Shown: positions 50,540 to 60,010 of the stretch, piece by piece
How the letters are laid out: each line of letters opens with the position of its first letter
How positions within the stretch are numbered: the first letter of the stretch is position 1
Assembly: GCF_052055875.1 (NCBI RefSeq)
Contig: NZ_CP170508.1
Coordinates: 186,001 to 250,000, forward strand
Length of the DNA stretch: 64,000 nucleotides
From: Methanosphaerula subterraneus
GTDB lineage: Archaea > Halobacteriota > Methanomicrobia > Methanomicrobiales > Methanospirillaceae
Direction: 5' to 3'
The notes under the pieces: model-generated
Told to the model about the DNA's origin: nothing
The model's database searches: none
Seen by the model: only the letters and a program-made list of their open reading frames with translations
Position numbers and translations under genes: made by a program

Positions 50540-53161
50540 ATGAATCAAAAACGGAGAAGCGAACTGCCAGAACTGCTCGCACCAGCAGGGTCTGAGGAAG
50601 CACTGATTGCAGCCATCAATGCAGGAGCCGATGCCGTGTACCTGGGTGGTTCACGGTTTGGGGCCCGACAGTTTGCCGCAAACTTTGACGAGGCAGCGCT
50701 GATCCGTTCGGTGGCCAGGGCCCACGCACGGAACGTCGCGGTCTATGTCACCGTCAACATCCTGACCCATGACCGGGAACTTGTCGACGTGGCCCGGTAC
50801 CTGCTGATGCTGTACCGCGCAGGGGTTGACGCAGTGCTGGTGCAGGACTTTGGGGTGGCGGCCCTTGCCCGATGGCTGATCCCTGACCTGCCGCTTCATG
50901 CCTCGACTCAGATGACGATCTATACCATTGAAGGGGTGCGGTGGGCAGCGGCGCATGGGTTCTCACGGGTGGTGCTGGCCCGGGAACTTTCACTTGCAGA
51001 GGTGACAGCGATCACAACTGCAGCAGAGGAGGAGCATCTGGATATCGGTGTGGAGGTCTTTTTACATGGAGCGCTCTGTTACAGTTACTCCGGACAGTGC
51101 CTCCTCTCCTCGGTGATCGGGGGACGGTCAGGGAACCGGGGGAGCTGCGCACAACCCTGCAGAAAACCGTACACCCTGCTCCATGGAGAGACTGACCAGT
51201 ATGGGAGGCCAGTTCAGATGCAGGAGGTCAGGGATGATGAGCAGTACCTCCTCTCGCCAAAGGATCTGGCCTGTTATCCGCACCTCGATCAGGTGATCCG
51301 TTCGCCGATCACTTCACTGAAGATCGAAGGACGGATGAAGTCTCCGGAATATGTTGCCACGGTTGTCGGCATCTACCGGGCCGCGCTCGATGCGATCAGG
51401 GCCGGGGACTGGAAGCCTGATGATGCGGCACTCGAACGACTGATGATGGCCTTCAACCGGGGGTTCACCGGCGGGTACCTGCTGGGTGCACGCCACCGGT
51501 CATTGATGGGGCGGGACCGCCCTGACAACCGCGGGCTGTTCGTTGGGACTGTATCAGGATCTGACGTTGAACGGGGGGAGGTCATTGTCGCTCTCAAGGG
51601 GGCGGCCACCCCCGAAGCAGGTGACGGGCTGGTGATCATCGCTCCTGATGGTGAGGAATCCGGTTTTGTACTGAAGGGGACCCCGTGGCATCATCCCGGG
51701 GAGCAGGCGATCTCACTGCCTGTGCAGCTCCAGGTTCCAGTGGGTTCAACCGTCTATCTGACCAGAAGTGCTGCACATACAAAGGTTACCCGACGACAGA
51801 TCAGTGACAATGCGGCACATCCGCCTTCCGCGATCCCGCTCTCTCTCTCGTTCTCGTTTGATGGGCAGCGGCGGCCACACCTCTCCGGCACGGCCCTCCG
51901 TCGGGACGCTACTGCTGTGCAGGTCTCGGTCATGGGGGACGAGCCGTTTTTGGAGGCGCTGGAGCATCCACTCAGCAGTGACCGGATCAGGGAGCAGTTG
52001 ATCAGAACTGGGGGAACTCCGTTCGTGATCACCGATATCGCGATCGACAACCCCGGTACACTCTTTGGTCGGAGCAGTGCGCTCAATAAACTCCGGCGCG
52101 ACCTCCTCTCCGCGGCAACCGATGCACTCGTCCAATCATATCACCCGTCAGAGGAGGCTCTGGCGGCCGCGGAAGCACAGTGTACGCGGTTTATCGAGAT
52201 GGAGAGCCGGCAAGGGACCGGGGTTTTGGAGTCCACCGTCCCGCAGTTGATCATCTTTGTTGATTCCCTGGAAGCGGTGGCAGCTGCGGCGTCGGCCGGG
52301 TGTCGACTGATCTGTTTCGAACCCAAGGCATCCGCCCCCTGCGGGTGTACTGGCACGGTCCCGTCGATGACTGATCTACTCGCCGGTGCTATCGATCTCC
52401 TTCGTCCAACCGGGGCGAAGCTGGTCTGGAAATGGCCGCAGATCACCCGGCCCGAGTTTCTTGCCATGGCCGGGGAGATCCTGGCCGACCCCCTTGCCGA
52501 AGACCTTGCGGGCGTGATGGTCGAGGGGATCGGAGCGGCAGCTGCCCTGCAGGAGATGGCCCCAGCCCTTCCGCTCTATGGTGGACAGGGGTTGAACATC
52601 TGGAACCAGTGCGCGGTCAGCGCGCTGGCAGGATTCCAACTGCTGACCCTCTCCGGGGAACTCTCACGCGAAGAGATCACAGAACTCGCCGGTGCCGTCG
52701 GTCGTCTGCCTTCCAACACTCCAATTCCACACCTTGCCCTGACCGTACAGGGAAGTGCCACAGCACTGGTGACCGAGGACTGTCCGGTTGGCACATCCTG
52801 CGGGTGTGCCCCGCTGCATGCCGGTTCATGGGCCATCCGCGATCAGAAGGGTGAGGTATTCCCTCTCCTTTTCGATGGCAGCTGCAGAACCCGTATCCAG
52901 AACGCCGTCGAGACCTGTCTGATCGATCACCTCATCTCGATCGCCGGCATCGGTGTCACCGATGTGATCATCGATGCGAGGGGCAGGACACCCCTCTATG
53001 CAGAAGAGATGACCGGGCTGTACCTGCAGGCGCTCGACCTGGTTGCGCAGGGTGGTCGCCGGAGTATAGAGGGACTTGCGCAGCTCAAGGAGCAGGTGAA
53101 GAACAGATCCCTCGGTGGCATCACGATCGGTCCGTTCCTGTGCGGACTAAAAGAAACCTGA
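50540..53161 (+). CDS. Peptidase U32 family protein with collagenase-like C-terminus
   Basis: An 873-residue U32 protein. The N-terminal half holds ELLAPAGSEEALIAAINAGADAVYLGGSRFGAR, VFLHGALCYSYSGQCLLSS and GSCAQPCRKPY, whose cysteines bind an iron-sulfur cluster in RlhA-type relatives that hydroxylate 23S rRNA. The C-terminal half resembles the DUF3656/collagenase region and contains further cysteine pairs (TSCGCAP, APCGCTG). Protease activity was the historical label; RNA modification is the better-supported role for bacterial members. ATG 50540 gives the expected N-terminus. Confidence 0.88.
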   Translation: MNQKRRSELPELLAPAGSEEALIAAINAGADAVYLGGSRFGARQFAANFDEAALIRSVARAHARNVAVYVTVNILTHDRELVDVARYLLMLYRAGVDAVLVQDFGVAALARWLIPDLPLHASTQMTIYTIEGVRWAAAHGFSRVVLARELSLAEVTAITTAAEEEHLDIGVEVFLHGALCYSYSGQCLLSSVIGGRSGNRGSCAQPCRKPYTLLHGETDQYGRPVQMQEVRDDEQYLLSPKDLACYPHLDQVIRSPITSLKIEGRMKSPEYVATVVGIYRAALDAIRAGDWKPDDAALERLMMAFNRGFTGGYLLGARHRSLMGRDRPDNRGLFVGTVSGSDVERGEVIVALKGAATPEAGDGLVIIAPDGEESGFVLKGTPWHHPGEQAISLPVQLQVPVGSTVYLTRSAAHTKVTRRQISDNAAHPPSAIPLSLSFSFDGQRRPHLSGTALRRDATAVQVSVMGDEPFLEALEHPLSSDRIREQLIRTGGTPFVITDIAIDNPGTLFGRSSALNKLRRDLLSAATDALVQSYHPSEEALAAAEAQCTRFIEMESRQGTGVLESTVPQLIIFVDSLEAVAAAASAGCRLICFEPKASAPCGCTGTVPSMTDLLAGAIDLLRPTGAKLVWKWPQITRPEFLAMAGEILADPLAEDLAGVMVEGIGAAAALQEMAPALPLYGGQGLNIWNQCAVSALAGFQLLTLSGELSREEITELAGAVGRLPSNTPIPHLALTVQGSATALVTEDCPVGTSCGCAPLHAGSWAIRDQKGEVFPLLFDGSCRTRIQNAVETCLIDHLISIAGIGVTDVIIDARGRTPLYAEEMTGLYLQALDLVAQGGRRSIEGLAQLKEQVKNRSLGGITIGPFLCGLKET

Positions 53162-53233
53162 GATCAGAGTTAAATATCTGCAGACAGAATTGTCCGGGTG
53201 AAGAAGGGATCGGGTTCCTTCTTGGAGAATCAT

Positions 53234-53899
53234 ATGTCACAGTTCATTCTGGTAAATCTCAAAGCCTACAAGGAAGGGATGGGCCCCCGTGCCCATCTGA
53301 TCGCACGGGCTGCAGAAGAGGTCAGTGAAGAGAGCGGCATTCAGATCGGGGTCGCGCCCTCGTTCTTCGACCTCCATCCCCTGAGCAAACACTTTGAGAT
53401 CCCGGTCTTTGCACAGCATCTGGACGGTGTTGCCCCTGGGGCATTCACCGGGCATGTGACCGCCGCCGCCGTCAAACAGACCGGTGCGGCGGGAACCCTG
53501 ATCAACCACTCTGAACGGAGACTGACCCTTGCAGAGATCGAGGGCAGTGTGCGTGCTGCTACGGATGCAGGGCTGATCACGGTGATCTGTTCAAACAACG
53601 ATCTGACCAGCGCAGCGGCTGCAGCCCTTTCACCGACCTATGTTGCGATTGAACCGCCTGAACTGATCGGCAGCGGGGTCTCGGTGGCCAAGGCCGACCC
53701 CGGGATCATACAGCGGTCGGTGGCGGCCGTGCATGCGGTGAATCCACAGGTGAAGGTGCTGACCGGTGCCGGCATCCAGTCAGGTGAGTGCGTGAAGATC
53801 GCCCGCGACCTCGGTACAGATGGTGTACTGCTCGCTTCAAGCGTGGTCAAGGCAGAAGACCCGGCTGTCGTGCTCAGAGACCTGGTCTCGCTCCTCTAG
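53234..53899 (+). CDS. tpiA: Archaeal triosephosphate isomerase
   Basis: A 221-residue archaeal-type TIM, shorter than bacterial forms. Catalytic residues: lysine in ILVNLKAYKEG, histidine in TLINHSERRL and glutamate in YVAIEPPELIGSG; the phosphate loop is LTGAGIQSGEC. ATG 53234 is preferred over upstream 53198. The last four bases overlap the convergent HTH-CBS gene. Confidence 0.96.
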   Translation: MSQFILVNLKAYKEGMGPRAHLIARAAEEVSEESGIQIGVAPSFFDLHPLSKHFEIPVFAQHLDGVAPGAFTGHVTAAAVKQTGAAGTLINHSERRLTLAEIEGSVRAATDAGLITVICSNNDLTSAAAAALSPTYVAIEPPELIGSGVSVAKADPGIIQRSVAAVHAVNPQVKVLTGAGIQSGECVKIARDLGTDGVLLASSVVKAEDPAVVLRDLVSLL

Positions 53900-54462
53900 G
53901 TGATCAGCGAGATCAGGTCGTGCTTGGTGATCACACCCTGCACCTTTCCCTTTTCAAGGACCAGCACCGCATGGTGCTGCTGTAAAATATGGACGACAGT
54001 CTCCACATCGATATCAGGGGGGACTGTCGGAAAACTGGACTCCATAAAATCTCTGACCAGATAGTTCTGTGATTTATGGGCGCGCTGCTCTTCGATGGCA
54101 AACAGGATCGCTGACTCCGATATGCAGCCTACCGGTACCCCATCGAGGATCACCGGCAGCTGTGAGATGCCGTTCTTCTCCATGATGTCGACGGCGCTCG
54201 CGATCAGGTTCTCGGGATGGACACTCTGTACCGGCGTATGCATCACCTGGGCTGCGGTCACAATCGAGCGCTCGGCGATGTTCAGTACCCTGATGATCTT
54301 GTCCAGGGTCCCTACCCGTGGGTCGACGCTCCCTGCCTCGATCCTGGCGATCATCGACTGGCTGACCCCGGCCTTTCGTGCGAGTTCGGACTGGGTCAGA
54401 TCAAGCATCTCACGCTTGGCCCTGATCTCGGACGGCGTAGGGATATGCATTATATTACTCAT
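53896..54462 (-). CDS. HTH-CBS transcriptional regulator
   Basis: A 188-residue protein with an Xre-type helix-turn-helix (about 12-66, LTQSELARKAGVSQSMIARI) and two CBS domains (about 72-128 and 133-188) that usually bind adenine nucleotides or SAM. This is a common archaeal regulator type; targets are unknown. The start may be ATG 54450, since a TATA-like TTAATAAAT lies about 28 bases before it. It follows the RNase P RNA gene in the same direction. Confidence 0.92.
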   Translation of the reverse strand: MSNIMHIPTPSEIRAKREMLDLTQSELARKAGVSQSMIARIEAGSVDPRVGTLDKIIRVLNIAERSIVTAAQVMHTPVQSVHPENLIASAVDIMEKNGISQLPVILDGVPVGCISESAILFAIEEQRAHKSQNYLVRDFMESSFPTVPPDIDVETVVHILQQHHAVLVLEKGKVQGVITKHDLISLIT

Positions 54463-54530
54463 GGTGATGACGATTTATTAATTTTTTTAATTGGTTATGC
54501 AGAATAGGACATAATTGAGAAGTATACAAA

Positions 54531-54871
54531 CGGAGTGGGAGGAGTAAGCCTCCTTCTGTTCATTGTGGCATTCAGCTATGCGTCATACCCGGGCAGAGAC
54601 CGGACTCTCCACGCGCCCTGTTCTGACTTGCACCCGCAGGGATTCACCGTTTCATCGTATCCTTCCCGTCATCAGCTCAGCGGGTTATTGGATGCAGAGC
54701 ATCCGTCTCGCCCAAAAGGCTCGGCCGTATCATCGCTCAGGGAAGGCCGTATCGTTTCTGTGCCATTGCCGTGACTCTCGCCACCCGTACTTGCATACGG
54801 CTGCGCATCCGGTCGGTGGGAGGACTTTCCTCAGCGGCAAACGCCACCGTCAGCCACACTCTCCCTCTCCA
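54531..54871 (-). ncRNA. rnpB: RNase P RNA
   Basis: About 341 bases on the minus strand match the RNase P core. Near the 5' end is CR-I, CTGAGGAAAGTCCTCCCACC (54834-54815). The middle has CGGCAATGGCACAGAAACG. Near the 3' end is CR-V, AGCTGAATGCC, followed by ACAGAAGGAGGCTTACTCC. The termini pair as P1: GGAGAGGGAG (54870-54861) with CTCCCACTCC (54541-54532), one mismatch. GTAAATAAC at 54891-54899 is a TATA box 25 bases upstream. The RNA cleaves tRNA leaders with archaeal Rpp proteins. Overlapping plus-strand frames are spurious. Confidence 0.93.
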
Positions 54872-54890
54872 TGTACAGAAATGACGGCTG

Positions 54891-54899
54891 GTTATTTAC
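54891..54899 (-). promoter_or_regulatory. TATA box of the RNase P RNA gene
   Basis: GTAAATAAC on the minus strand is centred 25 bases before the inferred 5' end of rnpB at about 54870. Confidence 0.5.
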
Positions 54900-55018
54900 A
54901 TCTTCCACATGGGGTCACGCGTATCAGCCCGAAAATCGGTCGGATTCGCCTTGAAAAATCAGGAACCGCCTGGACCATGTCAATATCTTAATCTCGCTGA
55001 AGAACAAGACCTTGATCA

Positions 55019-55660
55019 ATGATACCTCTGATGCTTGACCTCTCCGGCCGTACTGTACGGATCTTTGGGGGAGGGGGGGTTGGAGCACGGAAGGCAGCCT
55101 TCTTTGCAGGTGAGGCAGCTGTGCAGGTCTTCAGCCGTTCGTTCTCTTCACGGTTCTCCACCCTGCCGGTGACAACCGAGATCCTTGATGTTGAACACCT
55201 CGATGATAAGGCACTTGGCGACCTGATCAGGGGGGCATTCCTGGTGGTCGCAGCCACATCATCCCATGACCAGAACGATCGGATCGGCAGGATCTGCAGG
55301 GAATTGGGTGTGCTCTTCAACAACGCCGACGGGGAGGGCGACCTCATGCTCCCTGCGGTGGTCAGGGGTGAGCAGTACCTGATCGCGGTCTCCACCAGAG
55401 GAAGCAGCCCTGCGGTAGCCCGTTTTGTTAGGGAGACGATCGAACGTGAGTTGCCCAGTCTTGACAGGATGGTTCTGCTCCAGCGTGAAATCCGTGCAGC
55501 ACTCAGGCAGTTGTCCCTCTCTTCAGACGAGCGGCGACATATCCTGTCTGCTATCCTCCGCGATCCAGCGGTGAACTGTGCCCTGAACTCTGGTGTCGAT
55601 GAGGCAGCTGCTGTGGTGCAGGCACGTTACCTGCAGGTGAGGTCTCCGGATGGCTGCTGA
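55019..55660 (+). CDS. Precorrin-2 dehydrogenase / sirohydrochlorin ferrochelatase (Met8/CysG-N type)
   Basis: A 213-residue enzyme that oxidises precorrin-2 to sirohydrochlorin with NAD and may insert metal. It starts IPLMLDLSGRTVRIFGGGGVGARKA, the NAD-binding fold, with FLVVAATSSHDQNDRIG and LFNNADGEGDLMLPAVV. It heads the tetrapyrrole genes and overlaps hemA by 11 bases. In methanogens the product can go to siroheme, F430 or cobamides. Confidence 0.93.
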   Translation: MIPLMLDLSGRTVRIFGGGGVGARKAAFFAGEAAVQVFSRSFSSRFSTLPVTTEILDVEHLDDKALGDLIRGAFLVVAATSSHDQNDRIGRICRELGVLFNNADGEGDLMLPAVVRGEQYLIAVSTRGSSPAVARFVRETIERELPSLDRMVLLQREIRAALRQLSLSSDERRHILSAILRDPAVNCALNSGVDEAAAVVQARYLQVRSPDGC

Positions 55661-56927
55661 TCCGCTCTTTGCCCACCTGGCGATCGGGGGGATGAACCAT
55701 CACACAGCAGACGTTGATATGCTGGAGCAGTTCCGGTTTGGCAATGAGGAACAGTTCCTTGCAGAGATCCAGCTCCATTTCAAGGGTGCGATCCTCCTCC
55801 AGACCTGCAACCGGGTCGAGGTGCTGGTTCAGGGGACCGGCGCCGGACTCACCGAGTTTCTCCATGCCCAGGGAAGGACCGTCTTTGAGGTTCGCGAAGA
55901 CCTGGATGCGATACGGCACCTGCTCGAGGTGGCCTGTGGAATCGACTCGATGATCGTTGGGGAAGACCAGATCCTCGGGCAGCTGAAGAAGGCGCTGGCC
56001 GCTGCGCAGATGGCCGGCGCCTGTAGCCCGCTCGTCGAGCAGTGCGTGAACAAGGCAGTGCATGTCGGGGTAGAGGTGAGGCGGAGGACCGAGATCAACC
56101 GGGGCGCCGTCTCGATAGGATCCGCCGCCGTAACGCTCGCTGAGGAACTGCTCGGCACCCTGACTGGCCGGCATATCCTGGTGGTTGGAAGCGGGGAGAT
56201 CGGGATGCTGGTTACTCAGGCCCTGGCAGCCAAGGACCTGACTGCTATCTACGTGGCTAACAGAACCTATGACCGGGCAGTGCAGCTGGCATCGAAGATC
56301 GGTGGAAAGGCGGTGACGATGGATGAACTGCACCGGTACCTGGTCCTTTCGGATGTGGTGATCTCATGCACCTCCGCCCCGCATCCGATCATCAGATGCG
56401 AGGAGCTCAAAGAGGTGATGAAGGGACGGTGCTGGCCGCTGGAGGGGCACCCACGCCCGCTGATCCTGATCGATATCGCTCAGCCGCGCGATGTCGAGGA
56501 GGGCGCCGATCAGATCGACGGGGTCCACCTCTGCACCATCGACAACCTGCGCACTATCAGTCAGAGTAATCTCGATTACCGAAAGAGCGAAGCTTCACGA
56601 GCGCAGACCTATATCGAACAGGAACTGAACCAGTTCGTCCAGTTGATCAATCGGAAGGCGGCCGATGACCAGCTTTCGATGCTCCATTCATGGGCAGAAC
56701 AGATCAGGGTCCGCGAGCGTGACCGTGCACTGGCCCGGCTCGGGTCAGAGGACCAGAGGGCGGTGGCCGTCGTCGACGACCTGACCAGAGTGCTGGTCAA
56801 GAAACTGCTGACTGATGCCACGTTCTCAATACGTGCCAGCGCAGAGTGTGGTGAGATGGAGGCTGCGGCTTCGCTCGTCCATGCAATCACTCAGGGGGAG
56901 AAGTTGTGTATCCAGAAAAAAGAATGA
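55650..56927 (+). CDS. hemA: Glutamyl-tRNA reductase
   Basis: A 425-residue NADPH enzyme reducing glutamyl-tRNA to glutamate semialdehyde. Catalytic cysteine in ILLQTCNRVEVLVQG; EVACGIDSMIVGEDQILGQL follows, and the NADPH domain has ILVVGSGEIGMLVTQAL. C-terminal dimerisation helices are complete. It overlaps the Met8-type gene upstream and hemB downstream (22 bases). Confidence 0.96.
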   Translation: MAADPLFAHLAIGGMNHHTADVDMLEQFRFGNEEQFLAEIQLHFKGAILLQTCNRVEVLVQGTGAGLTEFLHAQGRTVFEVREDLDAIRHLLEVACGIDSMIVGEDQILGQLKKALAAAQMAGACSPLVEQCVNKAVHVGVEVRRRTEINRGAVSIGSAAVTLAEELLGTLTGRHILVVGSGEIGMLVTQALAAKDLTAIYVANRTYDRAVQLASKIGGKAVTMDELHRYLVLSDVVISCTSAPHPIIRCEELKEVMKGRCWPLEGHPRPLILIDIAQPRDVEEGADQIDGVHLCTIDNLRTISQSNLDYRKSEASRAQTYIEQELNQFVQLINRKAADDQLSMLHSWAEQIRVRERDRALARLGSEDQRAVAVVDDLTRVLVKKLLTDATFSIRASAECGEMEAAASLVHAITQGEKLCIQKKE

Positions 56928-57895
56928 GACGGCTGCGGAGCAGGCATCTGCTCCCACTGCTGACAGAGCATCACCTGAATAAGAAAGACCTGATTGCGCC
57001 GATCTTTGTGGACCAGACGATTTCGGTTCCACGACCGATCGAGACGATGCCCGGGCAGCAGAGGTACCCGGTCTCTGCAATTGGAGAGGTTGCAACACGT
57101 CTGTATCGGAAAGGGATCCGGGCACTGATCCTCTTTGGGGTCCCTGCAGAGAAGGACCCCGAAGCCAGCGGCGCGTTTGATCATGATGGGGTCATCCAGC
57201 AGGCTGTCAGGGCTGTGAAACTGGCGGTGCCGGCGATGGTTGTCTGTACCGATGTCTGTGCCTGTGAATACACCTCAAACGGTGTCTGCGGGATCAGCGG
57301 ACAGAACCGGTGTGGGGAGGAAGACCTGCTGAACGACCCCTCCCTTGCTCTGATGGCTGATATCGCCGTCAGCCATGCAGAGGCCGGGGCTGATATCGTG
57401 GCCCCGTCATGTATGCTCGATGGCATGGTGATCACGATCCGGCATGCGCTCGATCAGGCCGGCTACCAGGACGTGCTGATCTTTTCATACTCGACCAAGT
57501 TTGCCTCGGCGCTGTACGGTCCGTTCCGGGACGCCGCGGATTCAGGCTGTTCCTGCGGTGACCGGACCTCCTACCAGATCAACCCGGCCAACGGTCGGGA
57601 AGGCTACATGGAGTCAAGGCTCGATGCCGAAGAGGGGGCCGATCTGCTGATGGTGAAGCCGGCAGGGATGTACCTCGATGTGCTGGCGGCGATCACCGAC
57701 TTCGGTCTGCCGGTTGGGGCCTATCAGGTCAGTGGTGAATACGCGATGATCATGGCAGCAGCAGAGAACGGCTGGATCGATAAGAAAGCCGTGGCCCTGG
57801 AGAGTCTGATCGCGATCAAACGGGCGGGTGCTGATCTGATCATCACCTACTTTGCAGAGGATGCAGCGGGGTGGCTCGATGAAGACTGCGAGTGA
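56906..57895 (+). CDS. hemB: Delta-aminolevulinate dehydratase (porphobilinogen synthase)
   Basis: A 329-residue enzyme condensing two aminolevulinates. The metal site CTDVCACEYTSNGVCGI carries three cysteines typical of zinc-dependent forms; active lysines lie in FSYSTKFASALYGPF and MVKPAGMYLDVL. GTG 56906 with GGGGGAG upstream is the start. It overlaps both neighbours. Confidence 0.96.
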   Translation: MYPEKRMRRLRSRHLLPLLTEHHLNKKDLIAPIFVDQTISVPRPIETMPGQQRYPVSAIGEVATRLYRKGIRALILFGVPAEKDPEASGAFDHDGVIQQAVRAVKLAVPAMVVCTDVCACEYTSNGVCGISGQNRCGEEDLLNDPSLALMADIAVSHAEAGADIVAPSCMLDGMVITIRHALDQAGYQDVLIFSYSTKFASALYGPFRDAADSGCSCGDRTSYQINPANGREGYMESRLDAEEGADLLMVKPAGMYLDVLAAITDFGLPVGAYQVSGEYAMIMAAAENGWIDKKAVALESLIAIKRAGADLIITYFAEDAAGWLDEDCE

Positions 57896-59141
57896 AGATC
57901 TCTTCAACAGGGCTCGAGGGGTGATGCCTGGCGGGGTATCGAGTCCAGTTCGGGCCATCGCCCCGTACCCGTTTTATACGGCCCGGGCGTCCGGTGCCGT
58001 GCTCACGACGATCGACGGAACCGACCTGATCGACTGCTGCCTGGCCTACGGGCCGCTCATCCTCGGTCATGCCTTTCCACCGGTGCAGCAGGCGATCGCT
58101 GACCAGCTGCAGGACGGCTGGCTGTACGGCACTCCCTCCCCCCACGAGGTCAGGCTCGCGGAGCAGGTCATCAGGGATCATCCCTCGATCGAGATGGTCA
58201 GGTTCGTCTCCAGCGGGTCAGAGGCCACGATGGCAGCGATACGCCTGGCACGTGGGTACACAGGAAAGTCAGATATCGTCAAGGTCGAGGGCGGGTTCCA
58301 TGGCGCCCATGACGCGGTGCTGGTGAAGGCCGGTTCGGGTGCGACCACCCTCGGGGTGCCTGACTCGGCCGGCGTCCTCTCCGACCTGGTCAGGCACACC
58401 CTGCAGGTGCCGTACAATGATCTGGAAGCCCTTGAAGCCCTCCTCTCAACGCACGACGATGTCGCGGCCCTGATCATCGAGCCGGTGATGGGGAACATCG
58501 GTCCGATACTGCCCGAGAAGGACTATCTCCGCGAGGTCAGATCGATCACGGCTGCCCATGACGTACTGCTGATCTTCGACGAGGTGATCACCGGGTACCG
58601 GCTCGGGATCGGGGGGGCACAGGTCCGCTACGGTGTCACGCCCGACCTGACGACACTCGGCAAGATCATCGGCGGAGGACTGCCCATCGGGGCGTTCGGC
58701 GGCAGGTCTGATATCATGCAGATGGTCGCTCCTTCAGGCCCGGTGTACCAGGCCGGGACCTTCAATGGCAACCCGCTCTCGATGACGGCCGGTGCGGCCA
58801 CGCTTGCGTGGCTCTCGGCCAACCAGGAGATCTATCGGCGCCTGGATGAGGAGACCAGGGCGATCGAAGAGGCGGTGATGGACTCGCCGGCCGGTTCCCA
58901 GGGCTCGTTTGTCAGGCAGGGCTCTATCTTCAAGTATTTCTTCAGGTCGTCCCCGCCGCGGAACTACATCGAGGCCAAGCAGAGCGATACCAACGCCTTT
59001 AAGAAATTCTGGGACAGGACCCTGCAATCCGGGATCTTCCTTCCACCTTCGCAGTTTGAGACCAACTTCCTCTCAACAGCACACACCGAGCAGCAGATAG
59101 AAGCGATCAGCGCAGCATACCGATCATGTCGATACGAGTAG
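57879..59141 (+). CDS. hemL: Glutamate-1-semialdehyde aminomutase
   Basis: A 420-residue PLP enzyme making 5-aminolevulinate from the HemA product. MPGGVSSPVRAI, FVSSGSEATMAAIRLARG, LLIFDEVITGYRLG and the PLP lysine in TLGKIIGGGLPIGAFGG are intact. ATG 57879 overlaps the hemB stop by 17 bases. Confidence 0.96.
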   Translation: MKTASEDLFNRARGVMPGGVSSPVRAIAPYPFYTARASGAVLTTIDGTDLIDCCLAYGPLILGHAFPPVQQAIADQLQDGWLYGTPSPHEVRLAEQVIRDHPSIEMVRFVSSGSEATMAAIRLARGYTGKSDIVKVEGGFHGAHDAVLVKAGSGATTLGVPDSAGVLSDLVRHTLQVPYNDLEALEALLSTHDDVAALIIEPVMGNIGPILPEKDYLREVRSITAAHDVLLIFDEVITGYRLGIGGAQVRYGVTPDLTTLGKIIGGGLPIGAFGGRSDIMQMVAPSGPVYQAGTFNGNPLSMTAGAATLAWLSANQEIYRRLDEETRAIEEAVMDSPAGSQGSFVRQGSIFKYFFRSSPPRNYIEAKQSDTNAFKKFWDRTLQSGIFLPPSQFETNFLSTAHTEQQIEAISAAYRSCRYE

Positions 59142-60010
59142 GAACCAGGGGCAGCGCGCTGGCGCGGGTCCAGGCCGAGAAGGTCTGCTCCATGCTGGCC
59201 TCGCGAGGCATCGAGACTGAGATTGTGGTGATCACCACCCATGGTGATGCCGTCACCGGCGTCCCCCTCCATGAGATCGGGGGGCAGGGTGTCTTTGTAC
59301 GGGCGCTCGACGACGCCATCGAGGCGCGGGAGATTGACTGTGCGGTCCACAGTTTAAAGGACGTCCCTGCCCTCCGGCCGCCGGGTGTGCTCACCTGTGC
59401 CGTGCTTGAACGAGACTCGCCGGCAGATTTTCTCGCGGTCGATACCGTGGAGAATCCACAGGTCATCGGCTCGTCCAGTACCAGGAGGCGTGCGCAGCTC
59501 CTCCGGCACGACCCGACCCTCGAGGTGAAACAGCTTCGCGGCAACGTTGACACCAGGATCAGAAAATTGGAGGCAGGCGAGTATGATGCGATCGTACTCG
59601 CTGAAGCAGGACTTCAACGGCTCGGCCTTTCGCTCAAAGGAAAGCGTCTGCCGGTCGAAGAGTTTGTCCCGTCCCCGAACCAGGGAACGGTGGCCGTGGT
59701 CTGCCGGGCCGACCCCTCGTTGATCGAGACCCTGGCCTGTGCACTCGATCATGAAGGGACAAGGCAGGATGTCGCCATCGAGCGGGCCGTGATGGAGGAG
59801 CTTGGTGGCGGCTGCTTTGTCCCTGAAGGGGTCTACTGCAGGGACGGTCACCTGATCGCCGAGGTGCTGGCACTGGACGGTTCGCGTTATCAGCGGATCG
59901 AGGCTGATGTCTCCGATGTCAGAGAGGCACGCGTGATCGGAAGAACGTTGAAAGAGCAGGCTGCTGACCTGATCAGAGAAGCGGTCAGAACACTGGGGTT
60001 GGAAGAATGA
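59126..60010 (+). CDS. hemC: Hydroxymethylbilane synthase
   Basis: A 294-residue porphobilinogen deaminase. VGTRGSALARVQAEKV at the N-terminus, CAVHSLKDVPALRPPG, SSTRRRAQLLRH and the dipyrromethane-cofactor cysteine in ELGGGCFVPEGVY are present. It overlaps hemL by 16 bases and cobA by four. Confidence 0.96.
   Translation: MSIRVGTRGSALARVQAEKVCSMLASRGIETEIVVITTHGDAVTGVPLHEIGGQGVFVRALDDAIEAREIDCAVHSLKDVPALRPPGVLTCAVLERDSPADFLAVDTVENPQVIGSSSTRRRAQLLRHDPTLEVKQLRGNVDTRIRKLEAGEYDAIVLAEAGLQRLGLSLKGKRLPVEEFVPSPNQGTVAVVCRADPSLIETLACALDHEGTRQDVAIERAVMEELGGGCFVPEGVYCRDGHLIAEVLALDGSRYQRIEADVSDVREARVIGRTLKEQAADLIREAVRTLGLEE

Noticed and set aside
54535..54991. Plus-strand frames of 79 and 142 codons
   Set aside because: They overlie the RNase P RNA core on the other strand and have His/Arg/Ser-rich, non-protein composition.
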